62,667 bases of DNA. Origin: Bifidobacterium minimum (GTDB lineage: Bacteria > Actinomycetota > Actinomycetes > Actinomycetales > Bifidobacteriaceae). The DNA is taken from contig NZ_JGZD01000012.1 in assembly GCF_000741645.1 (NCBI RefSeq), positions 53-62,719 on the forward strand, in the 5' to 3' direction. Numbering within the stretch: the stretch's first letter is position 1; each line of letters opens with the position of its first letter. A program made the position numbers and the translations under genes. The notes under the pieces were generated by a model. That model had not been told where the DNA came from and did no database searches. It was given only the letters and a program-made list of their open reading frames with translations. Shown here in pieces: positions 35,476 through 45,264 of this stretch.

Positions 35476-38175
35476 TCACTCATCGGCGACCACCCCATCG
35501 ATGTGGACTCCGGACAGCGGATCGTCGGGCATGGAACTCAGCTCCAGATGCTCGCCACCCGTCTGGTCGACCAGCACGGTGTCCCCATCGTGCACGGTTC
35601 CGGCCAGCAGCATCCGGGCCAGCTGGTCGCCGACCTCGGTCTGGACCAGACGACGAAGCGGCCTGGCTCCGTAGGCGGGATCGTAGCCGGTGTTCGCCAG
35701 CCATTCCCGCGCCGCGTCCGTCACCTGAAGCGTGATCCGACGTTCGGTCAGACGGTCTGCGACCTGCCTCACCTGAATGTCGACGATGCCCCCCAGCTCC
35801 TGTCTCGTCAACGGGTGGAAGATCACCAGATCATCCAACCGATTGATGAACTCGGGCTTGAAGTGCATGTGCACGGCGTCCATCACGGCCTTGCGCTTGG
35901 CCTCCTCGTCAAGATCCTGCTGGACGAGGAACTGCGATCCCAGATTCGACGTCATGATGAGGATGGTGTTCGTGAAGTCGACCGTCCGGCCCTGACCATC
36001 GGTGAGACGGCCGTCGTCAAGAACCTGGAGGAGGATGTCGAAGACCTCGGGATTGGCCTTCTCGACCTCGTCGAACAGCACGACCGAATAGGGCCGCCGG
36101 CGCACGGCCTCGGTAAGCTGTCCGCCCTCCTCGTATCCGATGTACCCGGGCGCCGCTCCGATGAGCCGCGACACGGAGGCCTTCTCCATGTACTCGCTCA
36201 TATCGATGCGCACCATGGCCTTCTCGTCGTCGAAGAGGAAGTCGGCCAGGGCCTTGGCCAGCTCGGTTTTGCCAACGCCCGTGGGACCGAGGAACAGGAA
36301 CGACCCCGTGGGACGGTTCGGATCCGAGATTCCCGCACGCGACCGTCTCACCGCATCCGCGACGGCCCGGATCGCCTCATCCTGCCCGATGACTCGCTGC
36401 GAGAGCTGATCCTCCATGTGAAGCAGCTTCTGGTTCTCCCCCTGCATCAGGCGGCCAACGGGGATCCCCGTCCACTCCGACACGACCTCGGCCACGGAAT
36501 CGGCGTCGACGCGGTCGGGAACCATCGGAACCTGCTCGTCGCCGCCGTTCGGAGTGGAGTCCCGGTCCTCCTTCTCGGCTTTTTCGGCCTGATCGATCTG
36601 CTTGGTGATCTGCGGGATCTCGCCGTACCGGATGGCCGACGCCTTGGCCAGATCGCCCTCGCGCTCGAAACGGTCGGCCTGGGTGCGCAGGTCGTCCAGC
36701 TTCTTGCGAAGGTCACCGACCTTGTTGCGTCCCTCCTTCTCGCTGTTCCAACGGGCGTTCAGACCCGTGAGACGCTCGCTTTTGTCCGCGATCTCCTTGT
36801 TGAGGTCATCCAGACGGCTGCGGGACTTCTCGTCAAGCGCCTCGACGGCCTTGCGGGCGGCACCGTCGTCCTTGGGGTTACCCAGCAGGTAGGACTTCTC
36901 CATGGTGAGACGGTCTATCTGGCGGTTGAGCTCATCGATCTCCTCGGGGCTTGAGTCAAGCTCCATACGCAGCCGGGCGGCCGCCTCGTCGACCAGATCG
37001 ATGGCCTTGTCGGGAAGCTGCCGGCCCGAGATGTACCGATTCGACAGCGTCGCCGCGGCGACGAGCGCGTCGTCGGAGATCGTGACCTTGTGATGGGCCT
37101 CGTACTTGGGCGCGATGCCGCGCAGGATGGCGACCGTGTCGTCCACGCTGGGCTCGCCTACGAACACCTGCTGGAAACGACGCTCCAAAGCGGGATCCTT
37201 CTCGATGTTCTCGCGGTACTCGTCAAGCGTGGTGGCTCCGATAAGCCGGAGTTCGCCGCGCGCCAGCATCGGCTTGAGCATGTTGCCCGCGTCCATCGAC
37301 CCCTCGGCGGCCCCCGCTCCCACGATGGTGTGGATCTCGTCGATGAAGGTGATGATCTCGCCGTTGGCGTTCTTGATCTCGTTGAGGACGGACTTGAGCC
37401 GCTCCTCGAACTCGCCGCGGTATTTCGATCCGGCGACCATCGATCCCAGATCGAGGCTGATAAGCCTCTTGTCACGCAGCGTGGTGGGTACGTCGCCGGC
37501 GACGATGCGCTGCGCAAGACCCTCGACCACGGCGGTTTTGCCGACGCCCGGCTCCCCGATCAGAACCGGGTTGTTCTTCGTCCGGCGGCTGAGGATCTGC
37601 ACGACCCGACGGATCTCCTGATCGCGTCCGATCACGGGATCGAGCTTGCCGTCCCTGGCCGCGGCGGTCAGATCCGTCGAATACTTCTCCAACGCCTTGT
37701 ACGAGCCCTCGGCCCCCGCGCTGGTGACCCTGGCTCCGCCGCGAATCTTCGGAATCGCGGTGCGCAGCGCATCCACCGTGATGCCATGCCGCTTGAGTAT
37801 GTCGTCGGTTTTGTTGGGAGCCGCCAGCATGATGCCCACCAGCAGCACCTCCGACGAGATGTACTCGTCACCCAGACGACGCATCTCCTCATCGGCGCGC
37901 GTCAGCACCGACGACAGCTGCCTGCTCGCCGACGGCTGGGATGTCGTCGATCCGCTCGCGCTTGGAAGCCCCACCAGCGCGTTGCGCACTTCGGCGCCGA
38001 TCGCCTGCACGTCACCTCCAACGGTCTGCAGCAACCCCCGCACGACGCCGCTTTCCTGACGAAGCAGCGCGTCCATAAGATGCAGGGTCTCGACCTGCGC
38101 GTTGCCCGCGGCCGCGGCGCTCTGGACGGCGTCACCCAACGCCTGCTGGGCACCTTCAGTCAACTTCGGTTCCAT
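35476..38175 (-). CDS. clpB: ATP-dependent disaggregase ClpB
   Basis: Hexameric AAA+ chaperone of 899 residues that rescues aggregated protein with DnaK. Order: N-terminal Clp repeat domain (about 1-145); first AAA+ module with Walker A GEPGVGKT and Walker B TFIDEIHT; the M-domain coiled coil, about 400-560, which distinguishes ClpB; second AAA+ module with [12 protein letters not shown] and [13 protein letters not shown]-terminal domain with [12 protein letters not shown]. The ATG at 38175 lies six bases after GGAGG. A perfect HAIR palindrome about 115 bases upstream indicates heat-shock control by HspR. Confidence 0.97.
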   Translation of the reverse strand: MEPKLTEGAQQALGDAVQSAAAAGNAQVETLHLMDALLRQESGVVRGLLQTVGGDVQAIGAEVRNALVGLPSASGSTTSQPSASRQLSSVLTRADEEMRRLGDEYISSEVLLVGIMLAAPNKTDDILKRHGITVDALRTAIPKIRGGARVTSAGAEGSYKALEKYSTDLTAAARDGKLDPVIGRDQEIRRVVQILSRRTKNNPVLIGEPGVGKTAVVEGLAQRIVAGDVPTTLRDKRLISLDLGSMVAGSKYRGEFEERLKSVLNEIKNANGEIITFIDEIHTIVGAGAAEGSMDAGNMLKPMLARGELRLIGATTLDEYRENIEKDPALERRFQQVFVGEPSVDDTVAILRGIAPKYEAHHKVTISDDALVAAATLSNRYISGRQLPDKAIDLVDEAAARLRMELDSSPEEIDELNRQIDRLTMEKSYLLGNPKDDGAARKAVEALDEKSRSRLDDLNKEIADKSERLTGLNARWNSEKEGRNKVGDLRKKLDDLRTQADRFEREGDLAKASAIRYGEIPQITKQIDQAEKAEKEDRDSTPNGGDEQVPMVPDRVDADSVAEVVSEWTGIPVGRLMQGENQKLLHMEDQLSQRVIGQDEAIRAVADAVRRSRAGISDPNRPTGSFLFLGPTGVGKTELAKALADFLFDDEKAMVRIDMSEYMEKASVSRLIGAAPGYIGYEEGGQLTEAVRRRPYSVVLFDEVEKANPEVFDILLQVLDDGRLTDGQGRTVDFTNTILIMTSNLGSQFLVQQDLDEEAKRKAVMDAVHMHFKPEFINRLDDLVIFHPLTRQELGGIVDIQVRQVADRLTERRITLQVTDAAREWLANTGYDPAYGARPLRRLVQTEVGDQLARMLLAGTVHDGDTVLVDQTGGEHLELSSMPDDPLSGVHIDGVVADE

Positions 38176-38289
38176 AGTCATCCTCCATGTCATCCCAGGC
38201 CGTGGAGGAGGCACGGCCTTGTCGGCCGGCGACCACACGGCATGAACCTTCTGCCATCACCAACCCGAGGAGAGGGCTTTCTATTCCCA

Positions 38290-38316
38290 AAACTTGAGTC
38301 CACGACACTCAAGTTT
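38290..38316. promoter_or_regulatory. HAIR element (HspR operator) upstream of clpB
   Basis: Perfect inverted repeat of AAACTTGAGT and ACTCAAGTTT with a seven-base spacer, containing the CTTGAGT-N7-ACTCAAG consensus recognised by HspR in actinobacteria. Confidence 0.9.
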
Positions 38317-38415
38317 CAGAGACGACACGGAGAGACGACACGGAGATGCGAGCCAACGCGGTGCAGCCGAACGCCGGACAGTCGAACGCCGACACCAAGA
38401 CCAGGGCGCCCCCGG

Positions 38416-39231
38416 CTACGCGCGGACCACGACGTTGCGAAGCCGCCCGATGCCCTCGATGACGACGACGGCCTCATCGCCCGGCTCAAGATGCCCCGAG
38501 GCATTGGGGGTGCCCGTCATGATGACGTCTCCCGGCAGAAGCGTCGAGAAACCGGAGATCGCGGCGATCTGCTCGGGGATCCCATGGATCAGATCCGCCG
38601 TCGTTCCGGATGCCAGCGGGACGTCCTCGCCGTTGAGCTCGAACGATATATGGGCGTCACGCCAATTCAGATCCGTCTCGATCCACGGCCCCAGAGGGCA
38701 GGACGTGTCGAAGCCCTTGGCCCTGGTCCACATGGGATCGGACCCCTGCAGATCGCGCAGGGTGACGTCGTTGACGCAGGTGAAGCCCAGAACATGGTCC
38801 ATGGCCTCGGCCACGGTGACGTTTCTGGTGATGCGACCGATGACCACGGCCACCTCGGGCTCGAAGTTCATGTCGGTGGAGAACGGCGGCAGCACGATGG
38901 GGTCGTCGGGGCCGATCACCGAGGTGCTGGGCTTGGTGAATATGACCATATCCTCGGGCGCATGCGGAACGTCGGATTGCCCCTTCGCATACATATGCCT
39001 CGCATGGGCCTCGTAGTTCTTCGCCAGACCATAGACCTTGGAGGGGATCACGGGGGCCAGCAGCCGGACGCCGTCCTCGTCGAGGGCGTAGCGCTTCCCG
39101 GTGGGCGTCACGGGACGGGATCCCAGCGGATAGCCGTCAAGCGCCACGAGGTAGTCTCTGCCGTCCTTCTCATCCCTCTGGACGAACGCGTACTGGGGAA
39201 CGTCATCATGCAAGAAGCGTGCGATTCTCAT
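38416..39231 (-). CDS. Fumarylacetoacetate hydrolase-family protein
   Basis: FAH-fold enzyme of 271 residues that hydrolyses or isomerises beta-diketo acids; the exact substrate is unknown. Core features: VIPSKVYGLAKNYEAH, metal ligands in MNFEPEVAVVIG, GFTCVNDVTLRDLQ, GFDTSCPLGPW and GDVIMTGTPNASG. Bacterial relatives act on oxaloacetate or acylpyruvates, and a housekeeping role is likely. There is no ribosome site; TAGTCT lies six bases before the ATG, suggesting a leaderless mRNA. Confidence 0.9.
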   Translation of the reverse strand: MRIARFLHDDVPQYAFVQRDEKDGRDYLVALDGYPLGSRPVTPTGKRYALDEDGVRLLAPVIPSKVYGLAKNYEAHARHMYAKGQSDVPHAPEDMVIFTKPSTSVIGPDDPIVLPPFSTDMNFEPEVAVVIGRITRNVTVAEAMDHVLGFTCVNDVTLRDLQGSDPMWTRAKGFDTSCPLGPWIETDLNWRDAHISFELNGEDVPLASGTTADLIHGIPEQIAAISGFSTLLPGDVIMTGTPNASGHLEPGDEAVVVIEGIGRLRNVVVRA

Positions 39232-39237
39232 ACGCCC

Positions 39238-39243
39238 AGACTA
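39238..39243 (-). promoter_or_regulatory. TAGTCT -10 of a probable leaderless promoter (FAH-family gene)
   Basis: On the - strand, TAGTCT is followed by six bases and the ATG at 39231. No ribosome site is seen. Confidence 0.55.
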
Positions 39244-39335
39244 CGCCACGGACACGTCTGGCGAGATGACGCCCCCCCGAACGAAACGACGCCCCCAGCC
39301 GGATGGAGGAACGCGAAAGGAACGCGTGAAGGAGC

Positions 39336-40286
39336 TCAGACGAAGGCGCGGGGCCCGAAGATCGCCGTCCCCACGCGGACGATGGTCGACCCTTCGGCGA
39401 TGGCCATGCCCAGATCGTGGGTCATCCCCATCGACAGCTCGCGGCAGGACCCGGCCCCCTGCTCCCCCGACGAGACGACGGCATCGCGTATCGACCGCAG
39501 ATGCGCAAACCCGGCGCGGATCACATGCTCGTCATCGACGTGCGCGCCCACCGTCATCAAACCGGTCAGCCTCACGGACCCCAGTGCGGCTATGCGCATG
39601 GCCAGATCGATGGCCTCCTGCGGGGAGCACCCCGACTTCGCGGCCTCGCCGGACTCATTGACCTCAAGGAACGCGTCGACGACGATGCCCCGGGCCTGCG
39701 CCCGACGGTTGAGCCGTTCAGCCGATTCCAGGGAATCCACGGACTCGACCGTGTCGACGAACGGAAGCACCTTGCCGATTTTGTTGGCCTGCAACTGGCC
39801 GATGAGATGGAAGGGGATGCGCCGAAGGTGGCCCTCCTGCGCTGCGGCGATGGCGGCGGCGTTGACATCCGCGGCCGTGTTGACATCCGCGGCGCGACTC
39901 CCGTTGGATACACTTCCGTTGGATACAGAGGCTCCGTCACCCGCGGGGGACACGCCGCCTGCGAGGGCCTTCCCATCATCGGCGCGACCGAGCCACAGTC
40001 CTCGACGGGCGCAGAACCGGCGCAACCCCTTGGCCTTGGCGACGACCTCCTGAGGACGATTTTCGCCGATCATACGCACCCCGGCGGCGATGGCGGCCAT
40101 GATCTCGCCGACGTCCCGCGTCTTCGTGGCCGCAAGGAGCGTGACGTCATCCGGATGCCGTCCCGCGGCGGCGGACGCCCTGTCGATCTCCTCCATCACG
40201 CGATGCACGCCATCGGCTATCTCCCAGATGCGCTTCTCCGAGATCGAGACATTCGATAAATCCTTATGCTCCATATACGCCGTCAT
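39336..40286 (-). CDS. YggS-family PLP homeostasis protein
   Basis: TIM-barrel pyridoxal-phosphate-binding protein of 316 residues (family usually about 225-280) that buffers free PLP. The PLP Lys is residue 55 in LAATKTRD. Other hallmarks are MIGENRPQEV, FHLIGQLQANKIGKV, SVDSLESAERLN, LTGLMTVG and ELSMGMTHDLGMAI, ending in VRVGTAIFGPR. About 50 residues (roughly 100-150) are a low-complexity insertion with repeats such as GSVSNGS and ADVNTAADVNAA, encoded by short direct repeats near 39865-39930. GAGGA precedes the ATG. Confidence 0.92.
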   Translation of the reverse strand: MTAYMEHKDLSNVSISEKRIWEIADGVHRVMEEIDRASAAAGRHPDDVTLLAATKTRDVGEIMAAIAAGVRMIGENRPQEVVAKAKGLRRFCARRGLWLGRADDGKALAGGVSPAGDGASVSNGSVSNGSRAADVNTAADVNAAAIAAAQEGHLRRIPFHLIGQLQANKIGKVLPFVDTVESVDSLESAERLNRRAQARGIVVDAFLEVNESGEAAKSGCSPQEAIDLAMRIAALGSVRLTGLMTVGAHVDDEHVIRAGFAHLRSIRDAVVSSGEQGAGSCRELSMGMTHDLGMAIAEGSTIVRVGTAIFGPRAFV

Positions 40287-40417
40287 ATCGTCCTCACCGT
40301 CAGCAGTATCCTATGCAGCCCCCGATTCGCCCATCACGCGCCAGGGGACCCGTTCCGGGTCCATCCCCACCATCGTAGCCACATATGCGCAGGAAGGGCG
40401 GATACGGCTCATCAGCC

Positions 40418-41563
40418 TCACAGATGCCGTATGACCTCGACGACGTCCTTCGGGAGCATCCGATCGTCCAGCGATGCGGCGACGTCCTTCCACGAGAACA
40501 ACCGGCAGGCCTGTGCGCATGACAGGGGCACGGGCCGATCGGACGTCTCCTCCGCACGAATTCCCAGCAGCCATGCGCAATAGCCGACGACCTGATCCGG
40601 GGTGGCTCCGGCCGCGCGCAGCGCGCCCATATCAAGGGAACGTTCGCGCTTCGCCAGACGCCGACCTCCCGATCCGTCGACAAGGGGAAGATGCGCGTAA
40701 CGCGGATTCCAGGCTGGAGCGCCGTCCGTCACGGGCCCTCCGATATCGGCACCCGCATGGAAGGCGGCTTCCAACCGGCGTCTGATCTCCATCTGCAGCG
40801 CCGTGGAACGAAGGAGGTCGCGGCCCCGGACCACATCGGTGACGCCCATCGTCAGATCGTCGACCACGACGGCAAGCTGATAGGAGAAAACCCCATCGGC
40901 ACGCCGTATGACGCTGTCGCCGACGTCACGGGACAACGAATAGCGCACATCACCGAACACCCGGTCATGCACGTCAACGACATCACGCGGGGGATCGACG
41001 CACCCCGGCATCGCGCCTGACGTCGCGTCAGATGTCGCATCAGGGGTCGCATCAGGGGTCGTCCGCGGAATACTGCCCGGCATCGCCAGACGGAGCGAAT
41101 GCTGGGCGCGCGTCCTCAGCCGGGCCCGGACCTCATCAGGGTGCTCCATCGCCAGCCGCCGGCACGTGCCGGGATAGACCACGAAGCCGTCACCCTCCTG
41201 CGGGGCGCTGGCGGCACGGATGTCGCTGCGCGAGCACCAGCAGGGGTAGACGCCGGGGTCCACGCCGGAATCGGCGGACTCCACGGCCTTCAGCGCCTTG
41301 CCATAGAGGCCATCGCGATCCGACTGATAGACGGGATCCGCATCCCAATCGATCCCCAGCCATTCCAGATCATCCATGATCCAACGATCGGCGTCCCTGA
41401 CGACGCGAGCGCGGTCCAGATCCTCGATGCGAAGAAGCACCCGTCCGCCCTGCGACCGCGCCGACATCCATGCGGCCATCATCGCCATGATGTTGCCGAG
41501 ATGCATCCTTCCGCTGGGCGTGGGCGCCAGACGCCCGATCACGTCAACCATGTCGGACGACAT
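40418..41563 (-). CDS. gluQ: Glutamyl-Q tRNA(Asp) synthetase
   Basis: Truncated GluRS paralogue that attaches glutamate to queuosine in tRNA-Asp. Class I motifs are [12 protein letters not shown] (HIGH region) and KRERSLD (KMSKS-like). A zinc site is formed by Cys residues in CWCSRSDI and in YPGTC. At 381 residues it is longer than the usual 290-310; part of the excess is an insertion of TPDA/TSDA repeats at about 165-190, encoded by tandem DNA near 41020-41070. It lies 22 bases after the DUF3152 gene on the same strand. The palindrome TTACGCCGTGGCGTAA overlaps the start codon. Confidence 0.88.
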   Translation of the reverse strand: MSSDMVDVIGRLAPTPSGRMHLGNIMAMMAAWMSARSQGGRVLLRIEDLDRARVVRDADRWIMDDLEWLGIDWDADPVYQSDRDGLYGKALKAVESADSGVDPGVYPCWCSRSDIRAASAPQEGDGFVVYPGTCRRLAMEHPDEVRARLRTRAQHSLRLAMPGSIPRTTPDATPDATSDATSGAMPGCVDPPRDVVDVHDRVFGDVRYSLSRDVGDSVIRRADGVFSYQLAVVVDDLTMGVTDVVRGRDLLRSTALQMEIRRRLEAAFHAGADIGGPVTDGAPAWNPRYAHLPLVDGSGGRRLAKRERSLDMGALRAAGATPDQVVGYCAWLLGIRAEETSDRPVPLSCAQACRLFSWKDVAASLDDRMLPKDVVEVIRHL

Positions 41564-41585
41564 TACGCCGTGGCGTAAACCCCGA

Positions 41586-42665
41586 TCAGTCGGCGATCCA
41601 CAGCTCGCTGTCCAAGGGCCATTCGTTCGGAATGCATGTGCGCAGATCCATCGACTGCTCCTGCATCAGCGGCGCACGGTTCCCCGCGGCATCGCATGTG
41701 ATCTCATTGTCGATATGGCCAAGCCGATGCCCCACCTCGTGGTTGATGACCATGCGACGGTACCGCGGAAGCGTCCCGCCGGCGGCCATCCACGCATCGA
41801 CGCCATGATCCCAGCGGGTGAGGTTGATGATGACGGCCTGACCGACGCGGCAGCTGTACTCCGCGGAGCATCCCGACGAGAACCAGGTCATGTACCGCGC
41901 CTCGGACAGGTAGATGGTCATGTCGCAACCACTCGAAACCTGCGTGAACACGGCTCCCGCCCGCGGCCACCCACGCGCGTCGTTGAGCGTGCGGAACACT
42001 GTGCTTTCAAACTCTCCGATATCCCCGACGTCGCCCTTGGCGGCCACGCAGTAGGTGTACTCGCGCACGGTCTTCCCGCCGGCCGTCGCGACCGCCCGCG
42101 CGTCCGCCGCTATCTCGGAACGCTCGGCGTCGGACAGGGACGCGGGATCCGCTCCATCACCGTCGGAAGCCGATGAGGACGTGCCGGTTCCCGTCGGGTC
42201 GGAATCCCCCGTCTTGGACGACGACGCGGAGGCCGACGATTCGGAGGCTCGGGGCGCCGACGATTTCGACATCGTCCCTCCCGAGGACTCCGAAACCACG
42301 GATGATCCGGATCCTCCCGCCAAGGATGCCGTGACATGCGCGGAACCCTCCGACCTCGCGCCTCCACGCCGCCCCACGCCGTGAAGAGACAAAGCCGCCA
42401 TAACGCCCACGACGCACATCACCGCAACGGCAGCGGACGCCAGAGCGATCCGTCGTCCTCGGCGGCCGGAAGCCGTGACGCCGCCGGGGCGATCGGAACG
42501 ATCGGAGTCGCCGGCGCGTTCGGAACGACGGCGCGGATCGGGACCACGCCGGATCTCCGGATGTCCGCCGCCAGCGTTCGGATCCTCGCCATCCGAATCA
42601 ACGCCATCCGGAGGAAAGCCATCCGGAGGAAAGCCATCCTCATATCGTCGACGATTCCGCGCCAT
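41586..42665 (-). CDS. DUF3152 membrane-anchored metalloprotease-like protein
   Basis: Extracytoplasmic protein of 359 residues with one membrane segment ([20 protein letters not shown]) after a cytoplasmic Pro/Asp-rich N terminus carrying DGFPPDG repeats. A Ser-rich linker leads to the C-terminal DUF3152 domain (about 195-359), which contains the zinc-protease-type motif [11 protein letters not shown] and several Cys pairs. The family is actinobacterial and its substrate is unknown. AAGGGGG lies four bases before the ATG. It is followed by gluQ in the same direction. Confidence 0.85.
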   Translation of the reverse strand: MARNRRRYEDGFPPDGFPPDGVDSDGEDPNAGGGHPEIRRGPDPRRRSERAGDSDRSDRPGGVTASGRRGRRIALASAAVAVMCVVGVMAALSLHGVGRRGGARSEGSAHVTASLAGGSGSSVVSESSGGTMSKSSAPRASESSASASSSKTGDSDPTGTGTSSSASDGDGADPASLSDAERSEIAADARAVATAGGKTVREYTYCVAAKGDVGDIGEFESTVFRTLNDARGWPRAGAVFTQVSSGCDMTIYLSEARYMTWFSSGCSAEYSCRVGQAVIINLTRWDHGVDAWMAAGGTLPRYRRMVINHEVGHRLGHIDNEITCDAAGNRAPLMQEQSMDLRTCIPNEWPLDSELWIAD

Positions 42666-42784
42666 ATTGCCCCCTTGCCGGCCTCAACGCCGTTCTCGAT
42701 AACCGTTCAACACTACCGCGCAGTCCACCGCATAATCCACCGCATAACCACGTCGATGGGCGACACACCGACAAGTGTCACGGA

Positions 42785-42812
42785 TTGCGGCCATCACGCA
42801 AACGTGTATAGT
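42785..42812 (+). promoter_or_regulatory. Promoter of the tRNA-Lys gene
   Basis: TTGCGG (42785-42790) and TATAGT (42807-42812) are separated by 16 bases, 31 bases before the tRNA. Confidence 0.6.
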
Positions 42813-42842
42813 TGCTTCTCGGCTTGCGAAAGCTGCCAACTT

Positions 42843-42916
42843 GCCCCTTTAGCTCAGTTGGTTAGAGCAGCTGACTCTTAATCAGCGTGTCCAGGGTTCG
42901 AATCCCTGAGGGGGCA
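42843..42916 (+). tRNA. tRNA-Lys (anticodon CTT)
   Basis: Complete 74-base cloverleaf. The acceptor stem is GCCCCTT with AGGGGGC. The D arm contains AGCTCAGTTGGT. The anticodon stem GCTGA/TCAGC encloses CTCTTAA (anticodon CTT). The T loop is GTTCGAAT. The 3' CCA is not encoded (CCC follows the discriminator A). No integrase or duplicated tRNA 3' end lies nearby. Confidence 0.96.
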
Positions 42917-42996
42917 CCCATACGGTAGGGTTCCACGCGATCACGCTCTTCCGCTTTCTCCATCTTCCACGCTTGTCGTAGTCACACCCCGCGTAG

Positions 42997-43350
42997 TCAC
43001 ACTCTTGATGCAAGATAGGCGCTGAGCACGACCGCGTTGTTGTGCAGCTCGTCCTTCGCCGCGTAGACAAGAGTGATGCGGTCGTGTCCGCCTAGCAGAT
43101 CAAGGAAGCCCGGAACGTCGGGATTCTCGTCCAGCTCATGCTCGTATCGGCTCTCGAATTCAGGGAACCGATCCGGAATGTGCCCGAACCACCGGCGAAG
43201 CTCGGACGACGGCGCGATGCTCTTGGCCCAATAATCGACTCCGGCCCGCTCCTTCGATATCCCCCGCGGCCAGATGCGATCCACAAGAACGACGAAACCC
43301 TCGTTCTCTCCCGCCGGAGCGTATATCCTTCTCAACTCAATGCGCGCCAT
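42997..43350 (-). CDS. DUF488-family protein
   Basis: Small soluble protein of 117 residues of the DUF488/YeaO family (IELRRIYAP; LVDRIWPRGISKERAG, then WAKSIAPSSELRRWFGH; ITLVYAAKDELHNNAV). Function is not established. Its ATG shares one base with the stop of the DNA glycosylase gene (TAATG), so the two are translationally coupled. Confidence 0.88.
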   Translation of the reverse strand: MARIELRRIYAPAGENEGFVVLVDRIWPRGISKERAGVDYWAKSIAPSSELRRWFGHIPDRFPEFESRYEHELDENPDVPGFLDLLGGHDRITLVYAAKDELHNNAVVLSAYLASRV

Positions 43351-44012
43351 TATGCCATCCCTCCGGTCTCGTCATCCCATAACGCCTGCTCCCGAATCGC
43401 CTTCGGAACCTTGGAGACATATGGGTTATCCGCTATGATGAACCGCCGCAAACATCCCCGGGCCCTGCTGATCCCGACCCTCGGCGTCCTCTGGATCCGC
43501 TCGCCTTTGCGAAGACGGGAGCGCTCCAGCATCAGGGGACCCTCATCAAGCCGATGGCCGTATAGACGACGGTCGATGTCCAATGCCTGGCAAAGCTTGC
43601 CGGGCCCGTTGCAGACCTCGATGCCCGTCTTTCCCCGCCGCGACTGCATCATCTCGAAACCCCGCAATGGTTCGACCGCGCGAATAAGAGCCCCCGCCCC
43701 GAAGCCATTCGAGCCTGCGGTGATGTTGCAGCAATGGTGCATACCGTAGGAAACATAAACATACGCATGACCAGCGGGTCCGAACAGGGCACGGTTGCGT
43801 TCGCTCGGTCCACCGAACGCGTGGCTCGCGGGATCGTCCTGATCGTAGGCTTCGGTCTCCACTATCCTCACCCGCACACGACTCCCCTGCATGTCACGGA
43901 TCAGAACGCATCCGAGCAGAAGCCTCGCTGCCTCGTCGGCGGAACGCAGCAGAAAATCACAATCAGGGTTCAGACCTGACGGAAAGCCATCGTCATCCTG
44001 CATGGTGCTCAC
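43350..44012 (-). CDS. DNA-3-methyladenine glycosylase (AAG/MPG type)
   Basis: Base-excision repair enzyme of about 220 residues that removes alkylated purines. Family features are ARLLLGCVLIRD, the catalytic region VRIVETEAYDQDDPASHAFG, GPAGHAYVYVSYGMHHCCNI, IRAVEPLRG and NGPGKLCQAL. The GTG at 44012 lies nine bases after GAGG, and an ATG at 44003 is an alternative. It is coupled to DUF488. Confidence 0.93.
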   Translation of the reverse strand: MSTMQDDDGFPSGLNPDCDFLLRSADEAARLLLGCVLIRDMQGSRVRVRIVETEAYDQDDPASHAFGGPSERNRALFGPAGHAYVYVSYGMHHCCNITAGSNGFGAGALIRAVEPLRGFEMMQSRRGKTGIEVCNGPGKLCQALDIDRRLYGHRLDEGPLMLERSRLRKGERIQRTPRVGISRARGCLRRFIIADNPYVSKVPKAIREQALWDDETGGMA

Positions 44013-44183
44013 GTTTCTACGCCTCGTTTCAGCCGCCAGTATAGGCACGACCATATGGGCACGCCAGCACAGGCCCATGTGATCTCAAATGCAGAGAAAA
44101 GCCCGGGAAAACAAAAGTCAGAAAAAACCAGGGGATGACGCGCGCCAACCCGACCACGCATGGCGGAACCGCCGCCATCCGGG

Positions 44184-44720
44184 TCACGGTCGATCCGGAA
44201 CCATCGACGCCGGCGACGACGTCAACAGCCTTCGATGAGAATCCCCCACATAGGAAAGAGTCGACACCTCCTCCGGCTTCACCCCACCAGCCTCAAGCAG
44301 GGCATCATCGGCGTATCGCGCCCGGATCGCAAAACGAAAATGCGCGTATCCGTGAGCCTCCTGCACCGACTCCACCTCCATGACGAAAACGATCTGCGCA
44401 CCTTGAGGGTACGCGCCCCACACGTCGGGAAGAGAGGAGATCACCACGCCGCTGGACGCCACCTTCGACCTGCCATGGGCCGACCCCAACGCACGCACGA
44501 TATCAATCATATCCGGACGGATAACACTCAATGTGCATCGTCCCTCCCGCACGATGCATTGCGCCGCGGTCGTCGACGAATCCAGACCGACGCACAACGT
44601 GTCACCAAGCGTGTACGAGGAGCTGCAGGGCGTCATGGTCCATTCCCCGTCGGATGTCTGATATGACAGAACGACCACGGGAAAACCGTAATACAGTTTC
44701 CTGGCATCAATTCGCCTCAC
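44184..44720 (-). CDS. Flavin reductase-like / FMN-binding split-barrel protein
   Basis: Protein of 178 residues with a flavin-reductase-like domain: FPVVVLSYQTSDGEWTMTP, then SSSYTLGDTLCVGLD, TTAAQCIVREGRCTLSVI, and a C-terminal AIRARYADDALLEAG. It may use FMN for reduction of flavin or another substrate. A longer upstream frame exists, but the GTG at 44720 has CAGG and AAGGGG just before it. A transcribed partner was not found; the divergent neighbour is a broken methyltransferase. Confidence 0.75.
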   Translation of the reverse strand: MRRIDARKLYYGFPVVVLSYQTSDGEWTMTPCSSSYTLGDTLCVGLDSSTTAAQCIVREGRCTLSVIRPDMIDIVRALGSAHGRSKVASSGVVISSLPDVWGAYPQGAQIVFVMEVESVQEAHGYAHFRFAIRARYADDALLEAGGVKPEEVSTLSYVGDSHRRLLTSSPASMVPDRP

Positions 44721-44888
44721 GGAGACCTGCCCCTTGCATGTGTTGTGTATGGTCACCACGATTCCGTACAAACTCGCTATATCAATCACCACGGTGCGGG
44801 CTCGACACCTGAATCGGATAGGGAACGCTTTAGCACACCCATCCGGCAAAGACAAGACTGTTATCGCGAAAACCTTATCCCTAGGAAT

Positions 44889-45264
44889 GGAGCGTGCATA
44901 CTTGCCGACGCCGCCTCGACGGGACTGCCCGACGGCTGCGCCGACACCGTCATCGGAGAAGCCATGCTGAGCATGCAGGGGCAGTCAGGAAAATCCCGCA
45001 TCGTCGGCGAGGCCTTTCGGCTCCTGCGACCCGGCGGCACATACTCCATTCATGAACTCGGGCTGCACCCGGACGATCTCGACCAGTCAACGAAGGACGT
45101 CATCAGGACGGATCTCGCGCGCGCCATCAAAGTGAACGCCCGGCCGTTGACCGAAGCGGAATGGAAGGAACTGCTGGAGCAAGCCGGATTCGACGTGGTC
45201 TGGACGGCGCACTCCCCAATGGCGCTGCTGAAGCTCGGAAGGAACCTCTCGGACGAGGGGGTGA
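44889..45264 (+). pseudogene. Remnant of a SAM-dependent methyltransferase (C-terminal half)
   Basis: The frame contains the downstream part of a class I methyltransferase: DAASTGLPDGCADTVIGEAM, RIVGEAFRLLRPGGTYSIHE, ARPLTEAEWKELLEQAGFDV and SPMALLKLGRNLSDEG. The N-terminal region with the SAM-binding glycine motif is missing, and no start or ribosome site fits. The frame then continues out of register into the next remnant and stops at 45347. It is a truncated, probably non-functional gene. Confidence 0.75.

Noticed and set aside
37090..40053. A 987-codon open frame on the + strand
   Set aside because: It is antisense to clpB, the FAH-family gene and yggS, has no domain pattern and reflects the third-position GC bias of the real genes.
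41563..41580. Palindrome TTACGCCGTGGCGTAA at the gluQ start as a regulator site
   Set aside because: It is a single short palindrome with no regulator nearby; it could equally be a weak hairpin between co-oriented genes.
42843..42916. tRNA-Lys as a phage or island attachment site
   Set aside because: No integrase, no duplicated tRNA 3' end and ordinary genes on both sides. The decayed patch begins 2 kb further on.
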